This document shows positions 34,558-45,000 of a stretch of DNA of 64,000 bases, piece after piece. A program made the translations under genes and the position numbers. The notes below the pieces were generated by a model. The model was not told the DNA's origin, searched no databases, and saw only the letters and a list, made by a program, of their open reading frames with translations. Every line of letters starts with the position of its first letter. The first letter of the stretch is position 1. Origin of the DNA: Pictodentalium vernedei (Eukaryota > Mollusca > Scaphopoda > Dentaliida > Dentaliidae); NCBI GenBank assembly GCA_031216915.1, contig CM062297.1, positions 830,753,337 through 830,817,336 on the forward strand, read 5' to 3'.

Positions 34558-35415
34558 TTCGGATGGGGCGTTCAAAAAAAAAAAAACGCATCGGAAAAGA
34601 AGAAACGATTATTGACGAGTGAATTGGCCGAGGAGTTACACAAACCCATAGTGTGTAAATTTTAAAAGAGAAGGGTGTTCGTGAAGGGTTTGGATGACAT
34701 TTGGTCCGCCGACTTGGTCGACATGAGATCATTTTCGAGGTGGAACGAGGGTGTCAAATATCTATTGACGGTCATCAACGTTTTTTCCAAATATGGTTTG
34801 ATCAGAGCTTTGAAGAATAAATTGGGACCTTGCGTCGCCGAGGCTCTGAAGAGCGTGTTCGACTCGTCTTCTCGAAAACCGAATAAATTGTGGGTGGACA
34901 AGGGAAAGGAATTCTTCAACAAGCACGTTCGTCGATTAGTCGACCTCTACTCGATTGAAAACAAAGAGAAAGCCAGTGTGGTGGAACATTGGAATCGAAC
35001 AAAGAAGGAAAAGATTCACAGATACTTCAAGGCGAATTCGACTAAGAAATACATACAAGCTCTGAACGGTCTGGTCAAAGATTACAACAACACGTGACAC
35101 AGATCGATCAAGATGAATCCCGCAGAAGCTAGCGATCCTCGAAACAAAAAACGGATCTACGCGAATCTATATCCTGAGAGATCTAAGATCAGGAAGAAGT
35201 CTAGAACGGCAAAATTTGCGGTCGGCGATCGAGTGAGAATCTACGCTTATAAGTAGCACTTCAAAAAGGGTTATACTTCTCAATGGACTTCGGAAATCTT
35301 CGTGATAATCAAAATATTTCACACCGATCCGGTGACTTACAAAATCGAAGCTTTGGATGGAGAAGAGATCATCGGAAAGTTTTACGAACAACAATTGCAG
35401 AAGACGAAGTTTTGA
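34558..35415 (+). pseudogene. Retroviral-type integrase (rve), three internal stops
   Basis: A single frame from 34558 to TGA 35413-35415 carries stops at about 34660 (TAA), 35095 (TGA) and 35254 (TAG). The catalytic DDE core is readable: IWSADLVDM (first D), LWVDKGKEF (second D) and SIENKEKASVVEHWNRT (E). After the third stop comes a C-terminal SH3-like part (GEEIIGKFYEQQLQKTKF). No ATG lies between the PLA2 stop and the core, supporting an original fusion with the upstream domain. The enzyme would insert the linear genome into host DNA. All three stop codons are used, so codon reassignment does not explain them; this is decay. Confidence 0.85.
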
Positions 35416-35464
35416 TAAAGAAAAATTTTTTTTTTTATTTACTCTTTTTAACATTTTCTTGTTT

Positions 35465-35490
35465 ATATATATATATATATAGGAGAGAAA
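35465..35490 (+). promoter_or_regulatory. TATA-like motif upstream of the major capsid gene
   Basis: A (TA)8 run followed by GGAGAGAAAAAT, about 85-100 bases before the capsid ATG. It is the clearest instance of the motif shared by several genes of the element. Confidence 0.55.
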
Positions 35491-35572
35491 AATAATAATA
35501 AAAAATAATTAAAACTATTTTTAGATAAATAAGCAAGCTAATTAATAAACAAAAAACAAAAACCCTTCAAAA

Positions 35573-36838
35573 ATGGCAAATATACTAGATATAGCACAAA
35601 GCATAGTGAAAGATGAAAGTATTCAAGAATATGAGGTTCACGAATATGAACCGGTAACTGGAACGAGTTTGAACAATGCGGGAGAGATAGAAATCAACGT
35701 CAAAACTCAAGATCTATTCGTCCATCCTAGCAAGAGTTACATAGTGGTGCATGGACGTCTCACCAAGGAAGATGGGAGCGACTACGCCTATGACGACACG
35801 GTTACTCTAGCCAATAATGGCATGCATCTATTCACTAATATAAAATACTTGCTATCCGGACAAGAGATAGAATCTGTGTTTCATCCCGGTCAGGCCACCA
35901 CGATGTTCGGACTCTTGATGTATCTGGATGATTTTTCGAAATCCAGAGGACTTAATCAGTTATGGATGAAAGACACCGTCGGTCCTGCTAGCGCCGGCGC
36001 CGTCGAGATATTCGACTACGTCGTCAAGTCGACCAGACCTAAAGGAACGTTTTCGTTCAGGATACCTTTGAAACACATCTTCGGAGACGATTACAACAAG
36101 ATTATGTACGGATTCAAACACAATCTGACGTTGATTCGAAAAGGAAACGATGACGCAATAGTGAGACTCACTGCAACCGATACGGGTAAGATAACTCTAC
36201 ACAAGATATCGTGGTTCGTTCTGCACGTGGAGCCTTCGATCGTGGAAAAAATGCGTCTCTACAAGATCATAGAATCCAAGAGTAAATTACCCGTGGGATT
36301 TAGAATGAGGCAGTGTGACACGGCTAGCATTCCACCATCCACGAATCACTTTGATTGGAGATTGACAGTGAAATCCGCTTCTGAGAGACCGCGTTTCATC
36401 ATGGTTGCATTTCAGACCAATAGGGATGGGTCTCAGAAAAAGAATGCATCGCTGTTCGATCACTGCAATTTGAGAAACATGCAGGTATTTCTGAATGCCA
36501 CGAGATATCCAGCAATCGATTACAACACGTCGTTCGACAAGAACGATTTCTGCAGAGTGTACGGCGACGCCGCTGATTTTAGAAAGAAGTATCAGTGTCT
36601 AAACGAATTGATGAGCAACCCTAACATATCTCCCGGCGAATACAAGTCGATGTATCCCATGTTCGTATTCGACATCAGTAAACAGAGTGAACGACTCAAG
36701 AGTAGCATCTTAGACATTCAGATCAAGATGCAATTCGATAGGAACGTGCCAAGAAAAACCGAAGCCTTTACCCTGGTCCTATCGGACAGAGAATTACAAT
36801 TCGAACCGGATGGAAATAAGATGTCGATCATTCGATGA
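35573..36838 (+). CDS. Major capsid protein (double-jelly-roll hexon type), intact
   Basis: 421 codons, fully open, with an A-rich leader before ATG 35573. Recognisable by alternating beta-strand segments and landmarks of virus-like Polinton capsids: an N-terminal helix, then EYEVHEYEPVTG, IVVHGRLTK, LANNGMHLFTNIKYLLSG, and later RPRFIMVAFQTNR, ASLFDHCNLRNMQVFLNATR and FTLVLSDRELQFEPDG at the C-terminus. Such proteins trimerise into pseudo-hexameric capsomers of an icosahedral particle. It is convergent with the fibre gene across a palindromic 3' junction (36916-36970). There are no lesions, unlike the integrase just upstream. The assignment is by family resemblance; a structure search would confirm it. 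Confidence 0.85.
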   Translation: MANILDIAQSIVKDESIQEYEVHEYEPVTGTSLNNAGEIEINVKTQDLFVHPSKSYIVVHGRLTKEDGSDYAYDDTVTLANNGMHLFTNIKYLLSGQEIESVFHPGQATTMFGLLMYLDDFSKSRGLNQLWMKDTVGPASAGAVEIFDYVVKSTRPKGTFSFRIPLKHIFGDDYNKIMYGFKHNLTLIRKGNDDAIVRLTATDTGKITLHKISWFVLHVEPSIVEKMRLYKIIESKSKLPVGFRMRQCDTASIPPSTNHFDWRLTVKSASERPRFIMVAFQTNRDGSQKKNASLFDHCNLRNMQVFLNATRYPAIDYNTSFDKNDFCRVYGDAADFRKKYQCLNELMSNPNISPGEYKSMYPMFVFDISKQSERLKSSILDIQIKMQFDRNVPRKTEAFTLVLSDRELQFEPDGNKMSIIR

Positions 36839-36915
36839 GAGACGTGTGTGAAAAAAATAAAAAAAAAATAAAAAGTAATGAGTAATTATTAAAAAACAAA
36901 AAAACAAAAAAAAAT

Positions 36916-36970
36916 AAAAGTAATGAAATCTAGAGAGATTGAACATCTTTCTAAATCTCATTACTTTTTT
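36916..36970. terminator. Palindrome between convergent capsid and fibre genes
   Basis: Arms AAAAGTAATGAAATCTAGAG (from 36917) and its near complement ending CTCATTACTTTT (to 36967), three mismatches, flanked by A- and T-runs. Nearly the same sequence occurs at 43866-43923 between the other convergent pair, which points to a bidirectional 3'-end signal or insulator. Being eukaryotic, it is not a rho-independent terminator. Confidence 0.6.
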
Positions 36971-37019
36971 TTTTGTTTTTAATAATCACACATTATTTTT
37001 TTGAATTATTTCCACGCAT

Positions 37020-38346
37020 TCACTGTTTGTTCAAAGGATCTAGTTCGATCAGTACACTCACCACGGAAGTGGCGGCTTCGGGATTATTGGTTTTCGTTAT
37101 GAAATTAATCCTGTTTGGCATTCACTTTGAGAGGCGTGCCGAACGTGCTAACATTCACGTGTTGATTCTCAGTCTTTTCAATGCTGTATCTCTTATCGCT
37201 CTCTACTCCATTCACCACGAGATTGACGACCGCTCTGTTACTCAAATCCGTGGAAGCCAGACCCGTTCATATGATTTCACCTCCTAATGGCATGGGATAT
37301 CCCACCTGACCATGTTGCGATCCGCCATCTCCATTTCCGAAAGACCACTCGTTTTTCCCTCCTCTAACGTGCCGGCCTCCTCGGCCCACACAGTGATCAA
37401 TTGTCTAGCGTATTTGAGTGTTTCCACCACTGAAATCAGGGTGCAGGCATCCGTCATGTTCACGGGATCCGGTAGATTCGTGAGCGCGTGTCCGCCCATG
37501 TTTAGTTTACCCTCCATGATGTCACCCTTTTTCCAGAACGAGTTGTCGTCCATGTACTTCCTGCTGACTGCACTGGAATCGAATTCGGGGTCGTGATCGA
37601 GACCGAATAAATTGTGACCATTCATGGTTCCGCCAGATTGTTTGTTCAGGTAGAGATTGTCCACTTGAGATTCTATGTATTCTTGTGATCGTATCATGGC
37701 AGAATCTACGTAGCCCTTGTTGACCACAGTTGAGTCTGCATATGCATCGTCGACCTTTGACAGATTCTTGTTGAATCCCGCATTCAGATCCGATTTCATT
37801 TCTCGTCTGTCAGACTTTCTCTGTTCCAGATCTATGTAGTGTTTGGTCGCCACGTCCTTGGGATTCGTGGGAGTGGCCACGTTCGTTATCTTGTTAGAAT
37901 TGGCGTTCAATTCCGACTGCATCATTTTCTGAACGTATTTACTTCTCAGAATTTCGCTGAATCGTGCGTGAGAGTCGTCCGTGCATTTCTTGGTCGCGGC
38001 ATCGGTGGAATCTATAGGATTCACGACGTTCACCAAATGTTTGGATTTCAGATCGAGATCTTCGGTCATGGCTTTATCCACGTAATTATCTAGCATGATT
38101 CGTTCGAAATCCGCGTTCCCCCTGTCAACGTATTTTTTTTAGTCACAGCATCTGCGAGATCTATCAGCTCGGGAAGATTTAGAGCTTCTTATTGTTCATG
38201 TTCAAAGGTTCCTCTCGAGGTTTGTATCACCGAACGTAACGTTCGTCCATGTTGGCAACATCGTAACCATCACCAACTTCGAGCATCTTCCTCTTCTTTT
38301 TGGGTCAACTTTCATTGTCACTTCTACCAAATATATCGACTGGCAT
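37020..38346 (-). pseudogene. Fibre-like protein with phage-type ATK-YVD repeats and C-terminal knob, broken
   Basis: Starts MPVDIFGRSDNES at 38346, then hits TGA at codon 14 and again at codon 39, with frame changes before the long open piece (38096-37284). The shaft has tandem modules of about 40-45 residues, each around a pattern like (S/N)KHLVNVVNPIDSTDAATKK or NKITNVATPTNPKDVATKHY, as in trimeric phage tail fibres. A basic PKKKRKM lies near the N-terminus. The C-terminal part (about 37340-37020, other frames) contains WSFGNG...GYPMPLGG, VNLVVNGVES and a final SVVSVLIELD strand, consistent with a receptor-binding knob. It would project from the penton and bind cells. At least five lesions are present. 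Confidence 0.75.
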
Positions 38347-38496
38347 GTTGTTTTGAGGTTTTTGTTTTAACATATATTTCAAACGCAGTTTATTAAAAAA
38401 TGAATTATTTCACTTATTTTTATTTTTTGTTTTTATTCGATTAAAATTTTTTAAATAATTTTTTACCTTTATATATACTATAAAAAAAATCTTTAT

Positions 38497-38928
38497 CTAA
38501 TGTAAATCATTGAGAATGTCTTGAAACCGATCTCCTTCAGACCATCTCTTGAGAACGTAGAGACACAGGTGACCGCAAAACACTTGATCTGGCGATTGCA
38601 CTCGTTCCGTGTTGTAATGAACCATAGACTTGTTAAAATAGTTCTTTGTTTCTTTCGGCGGCGAGATTCCGTAGCTGTCAAAATAATAATTCTTCTTCCC
38701 GTTCTTGAACCACGCCACCCAGTGAGTGCCTTCACCCGAAAAATCATCTAGATTTAAAATTCTGCATTCCAATTGTCGAGGTCTTCTCTTCAGCAAGGCA
38801 TCTCTGGAAAACACGCGTAGAAAATCTTTGATTTTCAAATCCTTTGCCGCACTTGGCAGATCAATGTTGGATAGGGGTTCGTTAGGTAAGACGACACCTT
38901 CTATGGATATCTCTATTTTCTTATTCAT
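38497..38928 (-). CDS. Adenain-like cysteine protease (capsid maturation)
   Basis: 143 codons, open. Catalytic elements of the C5/adenain fold are in order: GTHWVAWF (His), NYYFDSYG (acidic partner), VQSPDQVFCGHLCLYVLKRW (Gln and nucleophilic Cys in the CGHLC motif). Adenovirus adenain is about 200 residues; this is shorter mainly after the Cys. The enzyme cleaves precursor core and capsid proteins in assembling particles. It lies between the fibre gene (151 bases downstream) and the polymerase (about 70 bases upstream), same strand. No lesion is visible; the truncated C-terminus may be natural for this family. Confidence 0.85.
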   Translation of the reverse strand: MNKKIEISIEGVVLPNEPLSNIDLPSAAKDLKIKDFLRVFSRDALLKRRPRQLECRILNLDDFSGEGTHWVAWFKNGKKNYYFDSYGISPPKETKNYFNKSMVHYNTERVQSPDQVFCGHLCLYVLKRWSEGDRFQDILNDLH

Positions 38929-38995
38929 AAATGTGTATATTTTTTTTTAAATTTATTTATTTTATTATAATTCTCTAAAATGACGTTATTTTTTT

Positions 38996-41900
38996 TTATG
39001 TTTTTCTTTTTCTTTTTAAACTAACTCTCTCAATGTCTTTACCGACTTCCATAATCTTGAATCCGTCTAATTCCTCTTGATTTTCTCGAATCCTATCATC
39101 CTTAAGCATATCTGGAATCCTATCATCCTCAGTCATATCTGAAATCCTATCGTCTAAAATTAGATCCAAAGTCCAATGTCCGAGTGCCAAAGTGCTTATT
39201 TTATCATCCAACACAAATCTCTTATCGTCGTCGGCCGTCAGCGAAATCTTGTTGACAATTTCGGTATACAAGTCGTGATTTTCGCTTCGAATCGATTTCA
39301 TAGTCTTATACACCGGACCACTTCCTAACAGACAATCTTTATACTCTCGGAAAGAGATGTTTTTCTTCACCACGCACGCTTTAACCCCTTTGCACTTCTT
39401 GATCTCTTCATCTTCTAGATGATAAGCATACAGTTTAGGTCTCAAGCCCATGAGTTTGATGATTTGTTTACCGCCGCTCTCGTCCTTAAATTTACCCAAC
39501 ACCTTCTTGTTGTCGTTCGATTGAATGTTGGATGGGTGATCAATGGGATAATTGCTCATGTCGAACCACGCGGCCACATCCGGAGATATATCTCGGTAGA
39601 CATCTTTCGTCTCTATCTCATAAACTAAACTGTCCATGTCGGTGAACATCAGCAAATTTTCGTTTGACATAATCATAGTGAAACTCATACATCAATCGCT
39701 TGCTGATATCTAAGATGATTGGTCCAAGATAATACGGTTTGTAGAACTTCAGGTGCGTCTTTTGCATGTGAACGGCCACTAGATTTTCGTCAAATATGGT
39801 TCGGTGTTTGTAATTGGGTTTCGCCACTAATTTTTTAGCTCTTTTCTCAAACGGACGAGTCGAACGTCGGTTCTCTTCCTGATGTTTTCCATCAATTTAC
39901 CGTACACGCAGTTGTTCATGAGTTTGAAGAAATCTTTTTCAAAATCGTTCTCGGCTCGAATTCTGAGATGAGTGTTGAGATCGATGTATTTTTTCATCCA
40001 AGGCTCTTCGTCAAATCGAATGATGTGATGTATGTCAAATAATTTCATCCCGTGATGGACGTATTGTTTCAAATTCTCACTGTAGATGATGTACTTACAT
40101 TTGTTAAATAAATTGGGAATGAGTTTTTCCTCGTCTCCTTCGATCAGTTCCATTCGTTCAGGAGCTAGCGGATAATCGTTATGTAGATCGTGTAATTCTT
40201 CCGGATTGTTCAAATTGACTTCTAAAATGCAAGGATAGTCTCTCCATTTTTGCATCTCTTCCGGTTCCATCACCCATTCGAAATTTCCAATCAGTAAAGG
40301 ATGACTCATAGCCCAACCATACAGATTATTAGCGTCCCAATACTGTATGTATTTATTCAATCGTTTCGAATCGAAACCTTCTTTCATGTAGGGATTGTTA
40401 GCTTCGCAATATTTGTGGGAGATCATCGAGACGCCACCTCTCACTGCCCTTTTGAACATGAGCAACATGTCCATGTTGGATAATAATTCCAATTGGACTT
40501 CGGTGGTCTTCAACAGAGCGTCCCACGCCAGACCGGGTGTGGTGAAATCCCAAGCCAGATCCAGATCGTAATTTCGATGACAGACGTCTCGAAAATTTTC
40601 CAACACGTTTGCCAAGAGCAGAACGTCGGTCTTCAGATAGAGATCATGATAATCTCTCATGGTTTTCATATTGAATGATTTCCACACGTTTTTGGCGTGT
40701 TTGTAATTCTCATCGGAAATGTCGGATTCATATAATTTCAAATAAAAATCTTCTTTTGAAGTTAGTGCGGTGTCGTCGAATCTCTTTAGATCGCTCATGT
40801 AATCATAAGGATAGACTCCTTTCCTCAACATGATGTCTACTCGATCTCCAAAATGTTCGCTCGTGATTTTAAATTTATCCTTGCTCATGTTATCGACTAA
40901 TTTTTCCAGAGCGGTCAACATGAATTTAAAACTCTCGATAAAGTGTATGCATCTACGAATGGATTTCAATTTTTCTTCCAACGTCTCCGTCGATTACTCT
41001 TTTCTTCTCCATGACCTTCCATTTCGTGAAGGAAATGTATCTTTCTTCGCTGTTCATGATGCAATTTAATTCTTTGTGGGAGGTGCCGAGATTTTTCACG
41101 AAAAGATGACTGTCGTAACCTGAGAGATTGTGAAATATCACCGGATAGAAAACGGCGTCTCGATATTTTAAATTACACTTGCTGTGAGCCGGACCGTGAT
41201 ACAGACCCGTGTAATGATCATAATCTCTGACCTTCTTATTTTCCTCCAAATTCTCATCGAACGATTGTCTGCATATGTGACATTCGGTGGCTCTGTTATT
41301 TTCGTCCTGCTGTTCTCACGTGATGATCATTTTCGCCAGAATTTTGAATTTGTCGAATAACATTTGAATTTTCGATTCTAACTCTTCCACGAACCTTTGA
41401 GCCACGTCGTCGGCTTCACACTGTTTCATATAGGTGAAGGGACCCATGTCGTGTTGCGAGTCGAAAGTGCATTTCACGTAAATGCAATAGCCCAAAGGCA
41501 TGTGTTTTTGATATTTTTCGACGTAACTTTGAAGAGTGTCGAGTTGGCAGGAACTCATTTTTCACGGCGAAGCATTCGAAATCAGCGTACACGACGAATG
41601 GTACTTTTAACCTTCTATTCTGATTTTCAAACTTCACGATGGTGTTGGGTTTGGGCATTTTGATGGCGACACCTTGATTTTCATTGCAATATTCCTGATG
41701 TTTCGCTAATGATTTTTTGCTGCTAAACACGTTGATGCAGTTGTAACATAAACATATCTCATGTTCATGTTTATTATTTTGTCTCGACAGTAATTGGCTC
41801 GGATTTTTAACCCAACAATAATGACGATTGTCACCATTCAAAATCAATAATAAAATAATCGTATTTTCTCTTTCGAGATACAAAGTCTGTCTGAGAGGCT

Positions 41901-43015
41901 AGATCATTCGTTTTTCATCATCGTATCCCAAGACGTTCATCGCTACGGTGGGATTTTGAGCCTCGAAACGTTTGATGTGTTTTAACTGCGTTGGAAAAGT
42001 CACTCCGGTCCAATCAAGATTTTTAGAAGTCTCCTCGTAATGAGAAACTCTATTGGAGTGCATTTTGACAGGGTATAAAGTGGAGGTGACTGCCCATTTA
42101 AAACACTGACCATCTTTATTTCTCACATTGACCACGGAGTGTTTTTTAGCTAAGAAATATGGTAATTCCACGTAGGAAGACTCTTTCAACAAATCGTTTT
42201 TAGTTATATGAATTTCGAGTTTCAACACCTCATCGAACGTCCAATTACTACCTTCATGTTGATAATTGGTGAGAGACGTCAACACGTCAACATCTTGTCT
42301 TTCATCTTTTCAAAAACGTCTGATAAATCTGAACCTCAAAGTACGGGTTCGATGTTAGATCCAAAATATGCATTTTTCACGATGCTCTCGCCGGACTTCA
42401 TGCCGATTTTATTCATCACGCAATGGAGTATCATTTTAATTTTTTGTCCCACATTTATGTGTTCGCGAAAGAAATCCAATACTTCTTTCTTCACCCATTC
42501 CATGAACAATTTCGGATCGACTTTCTTGAATGAGGGAACCACGTCAAAACTTTTAAAAATGCCTTTGATTGCACTCTCCCGTTCTACGGGCTTCAATTGG
42601 AATAGTTCCATGACGAGTCATGCTACATATTCTTCTCCTTTCCCTTCGTCGATTGCTCGTCGAATTTCGCTCGATATATCTCGTTTGTCTAGATTCTAAA
42701 GTGCATCACTCGTTTTTGTTTTAGTTTTTTATTTTTTCTCTTTTGAAACTTGAAGTTCTTCAACAGCTTTTCGTTTAGTCATCTTCTCATTTTTCACAAT
42801 CGATGCATTTTTTGACTGTTTAAGTTTATCCACTTCCGATCTTTTGATTTTTTTCTTTCCATCGTTTCACAAATAATATTCCTGTATGACTTCAATTTTT
42901 TTTGATTTGGTTCTATGATTTCTGAAATGTGGAAGTTTTAATATTTTACAAATATCGTTTAACTGAGGTCCGGTTTTCTCATTTAAATTTTCCATTTTTT
43001 TATTTGTTTGCTCCA
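38996..43015 (-). pseudogene. Family B DNA polymerase (protein-primed type), many frameshifts
   Basis: The gene can be followed leftward from ATG 43015. N-terminus: a SAP-like helix pair (NEKTGPQLNDICKILKLPH) interrupted by TGA near 42868, then a basic stretch. Pieces at 42611-42336, 42285-41899 and 41883-41416 include a zinc-finger-like CYNCINVF...HQEYC and exonuclease I VVYADFECF (near 41600). Exonuclease II FHNLSGYDSHLFVKNLG follows (near 41140). The largest open piece (40981-39827) has exonuclease III YHDLYLKTDVLLLANVLENF, palm motif A YWDANNLYGWAMSHPL and motif B KLMNNCVYGKLMENIRKR. Motif C is FTDMDSLVYEI (near 39660; usually TDTDS). At least eight lesions separate the pieces. The C-terminal tail has a repeated DDRI-(S/P)-DM motif. 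Adintovirus/Polinton polymerases replicate the linear genome from a terminal protein. Confidence 0.9.
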
Positions 43016-43410
43016 TTTGTAAGAATATTTTTTTTTCGAATTTTGTATTTAAATAATTTGTTAAAAAGTTTTAAAATTGTTTTTATATATATATGTTTTA
43101 ATTCCTTCAAAAAAATTTTTTTGGGATGAAATTAATCAATTTTTTTATGTTCCTTAATGGGAAAAAGATAGAATTAATACGAGAAAAAAGGATGTTAAAA
43201 TTTAAACTTTTTATTTATATATATAAAGAGAAAAAACACTTTTACAAAAAAAAAAATTTTCACATTAAAGAAAATTAAAATAAAAAAACACTTTTTTATA
43301 TATATAAAGAGTAAAAAAAAACAAACTTTTTTAACAAATTATTAAATACAAAATTTAAAAATATACATTATTTGCAATAATTCATAAAACAAAAAAACAA
43401 AAAATCGATC
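43016..43410. promoter_or_regulatory. Divergent AT-rich promoter region
   Basis: It separates the leftward polymerase from a rightward small ORF. It holds TATATATA runs at 43082-43093, 43213-43226 and 43297-43310, the latter two followed by AAAGAGAAAAA and AAAGAGTAAAAA, the shared promoter layout. The first faces the polymerase, the others the rightward ORF. Confidence 0.5.
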
Positions 43411-43830
43411 ATGACAACAACACCTAAAAGATGCGAATTGAAATTGAAACGAGTCGAAACGTGTAAGAAATTTGGTTATAAAATCTATAGATTACAATGA
43501 CACGACTCCATCGAATTGAACAAACATGACAAATATAGCATGCCTTTGAAATTGGATGAAGCCACGCTCGATTTGTTTTACGAGTACCAAAGCGATCTAC
43601 AGAAAATCGTCATCACCAAAGATAGAAAATTCGACAAGGACAATTTGTCGTTGCCCTGCAGAAGTTACATATATCCAAAAATCTCACTCAAACTCGTGAA
43701 CAAATCGGGTGGTGAGAGTGCGTTCACCGATGTAAAAAAACTCAAAAAAGTAAAGATAAACATTCAACACATTTTCGAAAAAGAAGAAGACATGAGCATC
43801 AACATGCTAATAACGGACTTGGAAATATAG
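43411..43830 (+). pseudogene. Small rightward ORF of unknown function (one in-frame stop)
   Basis: ATG 43411 opens a 139-codon frame with TGA at codon 30 (43498-43500); an open 104-codon piece continues from 43516. Sequence: lysine-rich, beta-strand-like segments (CRSYIYPKISLKLVNKSG, VKINIQHIFEKEEDMSINML), no zinc motif or membrane segment. It is the only rightward gene in the right half of the element, facing away from the polymerase and towards the palindrome at 43866. I do not recognise the family. A DNA-binding or polymerase accessory role would fit the position but is a guess. Confidence 0.5.
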
Positions 43831-43865
43831 ACAATAGAGAGATTGATTTTTAGGGAAGAAGAAGG

Positions 43866-43923
43866 AAAAAAAAAGTAATGAGATCTAGAGAGGTTGATCA
43901 TCTCTAGATCTCATTACTTTTTT
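43866..43923. terminator. Second copy of the convergent-junction palindrome
   Basis: Perfect 20-base arms AAAGTAATGAGATCTAGAGA (43872-43891) and their complement (43901-43920) around GGTTGATCA, flanked by an A run on the left and a T run on the right. It is nearly identical to 36916-36970. It lies 40 bases after the rightward ORF stop and contains the stop codon of the leftward ORF beyond it (43914-43916). Confidence 0.65.
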
Positions 43924-44310
43924 GTTTGTTTTTGTTTTCCTTCTTCACTATCGCCCATATATATTATAATAACATTTCCTTTTTTCTCAAATTTGGCATC
44001 GATTCTTCTTTTCTTTTTTTTGTGATATGTTACGTTTTTATAAGAACACATTTGTTTATCCGAATCATAATTATGAACGAATGTGGTGCATATCTTGGTA
44101 ACACTCGCATCATTACCATTCTCTTCAGAAATAAGCGGGACGGTGGAAAACGTCTCATTCTTTTAAATTTCAACCATCTATCCCGATCTTTATTTAACTC
44201 TTTTATCAGTTCTTTCCTAAGATATCCATCATTAGCGTTTTCCCACATCTTTTTCGCACTCTATCTCGCGATATTCATCATTATCGTCTAATTGTTTTTC
44301 CATTTTTTTA
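43914..44310 (-). pseudogene. Small charged leftward ORF, frameshifted
   Basis: From ATG 44310 the frame reads a highly acidic/charged start (MDKKMEKQLDDNDEYREIEC), then a stop near 44230. Neighbouring frames continue with lysine/arginine-rich segments (44248-44150) and a last open stretch (44160-43917) containing CTTFVHNYDSDKQMCSYKN. The stop TAA falls in the palindrome. No family recognised; at least two frame breaks. It may instead be non-coding, but the position opposite the 43411 ORF across the palindrome makes a gene plausible. Confidence 0.35.
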
Positions 44311-44445
44311 TCCATTTTATATTATTTTATACTTTCTATGATTCATATTTTATATAATTATATAATTTTTACATTAAAATAACACACTCAAAATCTGTAT
44401 ATTCTTAACTGGTGAATTCTCACCAAACAACAAACCCTTGCCGAG

Positions 44446-45000
44446 TCACTCAACATTCCATCCACTCTTCAGATAGAGACTGTTTCCACCTCTAACGGGT
44501 TCTAGATACAATCCTTCGCCACTGTCGTCTATGTGGATGTGACACACGGCTCCTCCCTTCTTCAAAAACAGTCCGCTGCCACCCATTAATTTCTCAACTG
44601 CCGAACTCGCGAATCCTGAGAGAGCTCCCACGCCGAGAGTCTTTCCGAGAAAGGGTAATGCTTTTGCGGCAAAGGGTAATGCTTTTGCGGCGATTCCTGC
44701 CAATAGCGGTAGAAAACCACCTTTCATTCTCAAATTGTATCTCAATTGAGCGGGACTCAATCTCACCGTCAACTCTCTTCCATCACGAATCGCTTTCTCC
44801 ATCCTTTTGATTTGACTTCTGGTCCAGCCGATCGAATCCTGACCGCCACTCGTCAGATCTTCGTGAGTGAACTTGAATTTCACCGCCTCGCCTCGAGTTG
44901 TTAATGCTCTCTTAAGTTTCTTCCTCTGTCCTGTGGATATGTTCACGTTTTTAACCACGTATTGTGTCATAATTCTTTTTTTAAAATATATTTTCTTCAA
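44446..45000 (-). CDS. Core/membrane-active protein (adintovirus pX-like)
   Basis: Open frame of up to 184 codons; the methionine at 44970 (MTQYVVKNVNISTGQRKK) is a likelier start than 45000. The N-terminal half is basic with paired lysine-rich repeats around xxLTSGGxxxIxxTRSQIKRMEKA and LSPAQLRYNLRMKGG. A hydrophobic Gly/Ala-rich segment follows (about 95-140: GGFLPLLAGIAAKALPF, then a tandem copy of AAKALPF), ending GLYLEPVRGGNSLYLKSG. This layout of basic arm plus amphipathic/hydrophobic stretch is typical of the small core or lytic peptides of adintoviruses, comparable to adenovirus pVI/pX. The AAKALPF duplication corresponds to a 24-base direct repeat (44655-44700). Confidence 0.75.
   Translation of the reverse strand: MKKIYFKKRIMTQYVVKNVNISTGQRKKLKRALTTRGEAVKFKFTHEDLTSGGQDSIGWTRSQIKRMEKAIRDGRELTVRLSPAQLRYNLRMKGGFLPLLAGIAAKALPFAAKALPFLGKTLGVGALSGFASSAVEKLMGGSGLFLKKGGAVCHIHIDDSGEGLYLEPVRGGNSLYLKSGWNVE

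Noticed and set aside
34195..35415. Stop-codon readthrough or an alternative genetic code for the PLA2-integrase frame
   Set aside because: All three stop types occur in frame, other genes of the element also have frameshifts, and neighbouring ORFs end at normal stops. Decay is the simpler explanation.
36916..36970. Rho-independent bacterial terminator
   Set aside because: Hairpin plus T run looks like one, but the context is eukaryotic and the A/T runs are symmetrical, so I describe it as a junction palindrome instead.
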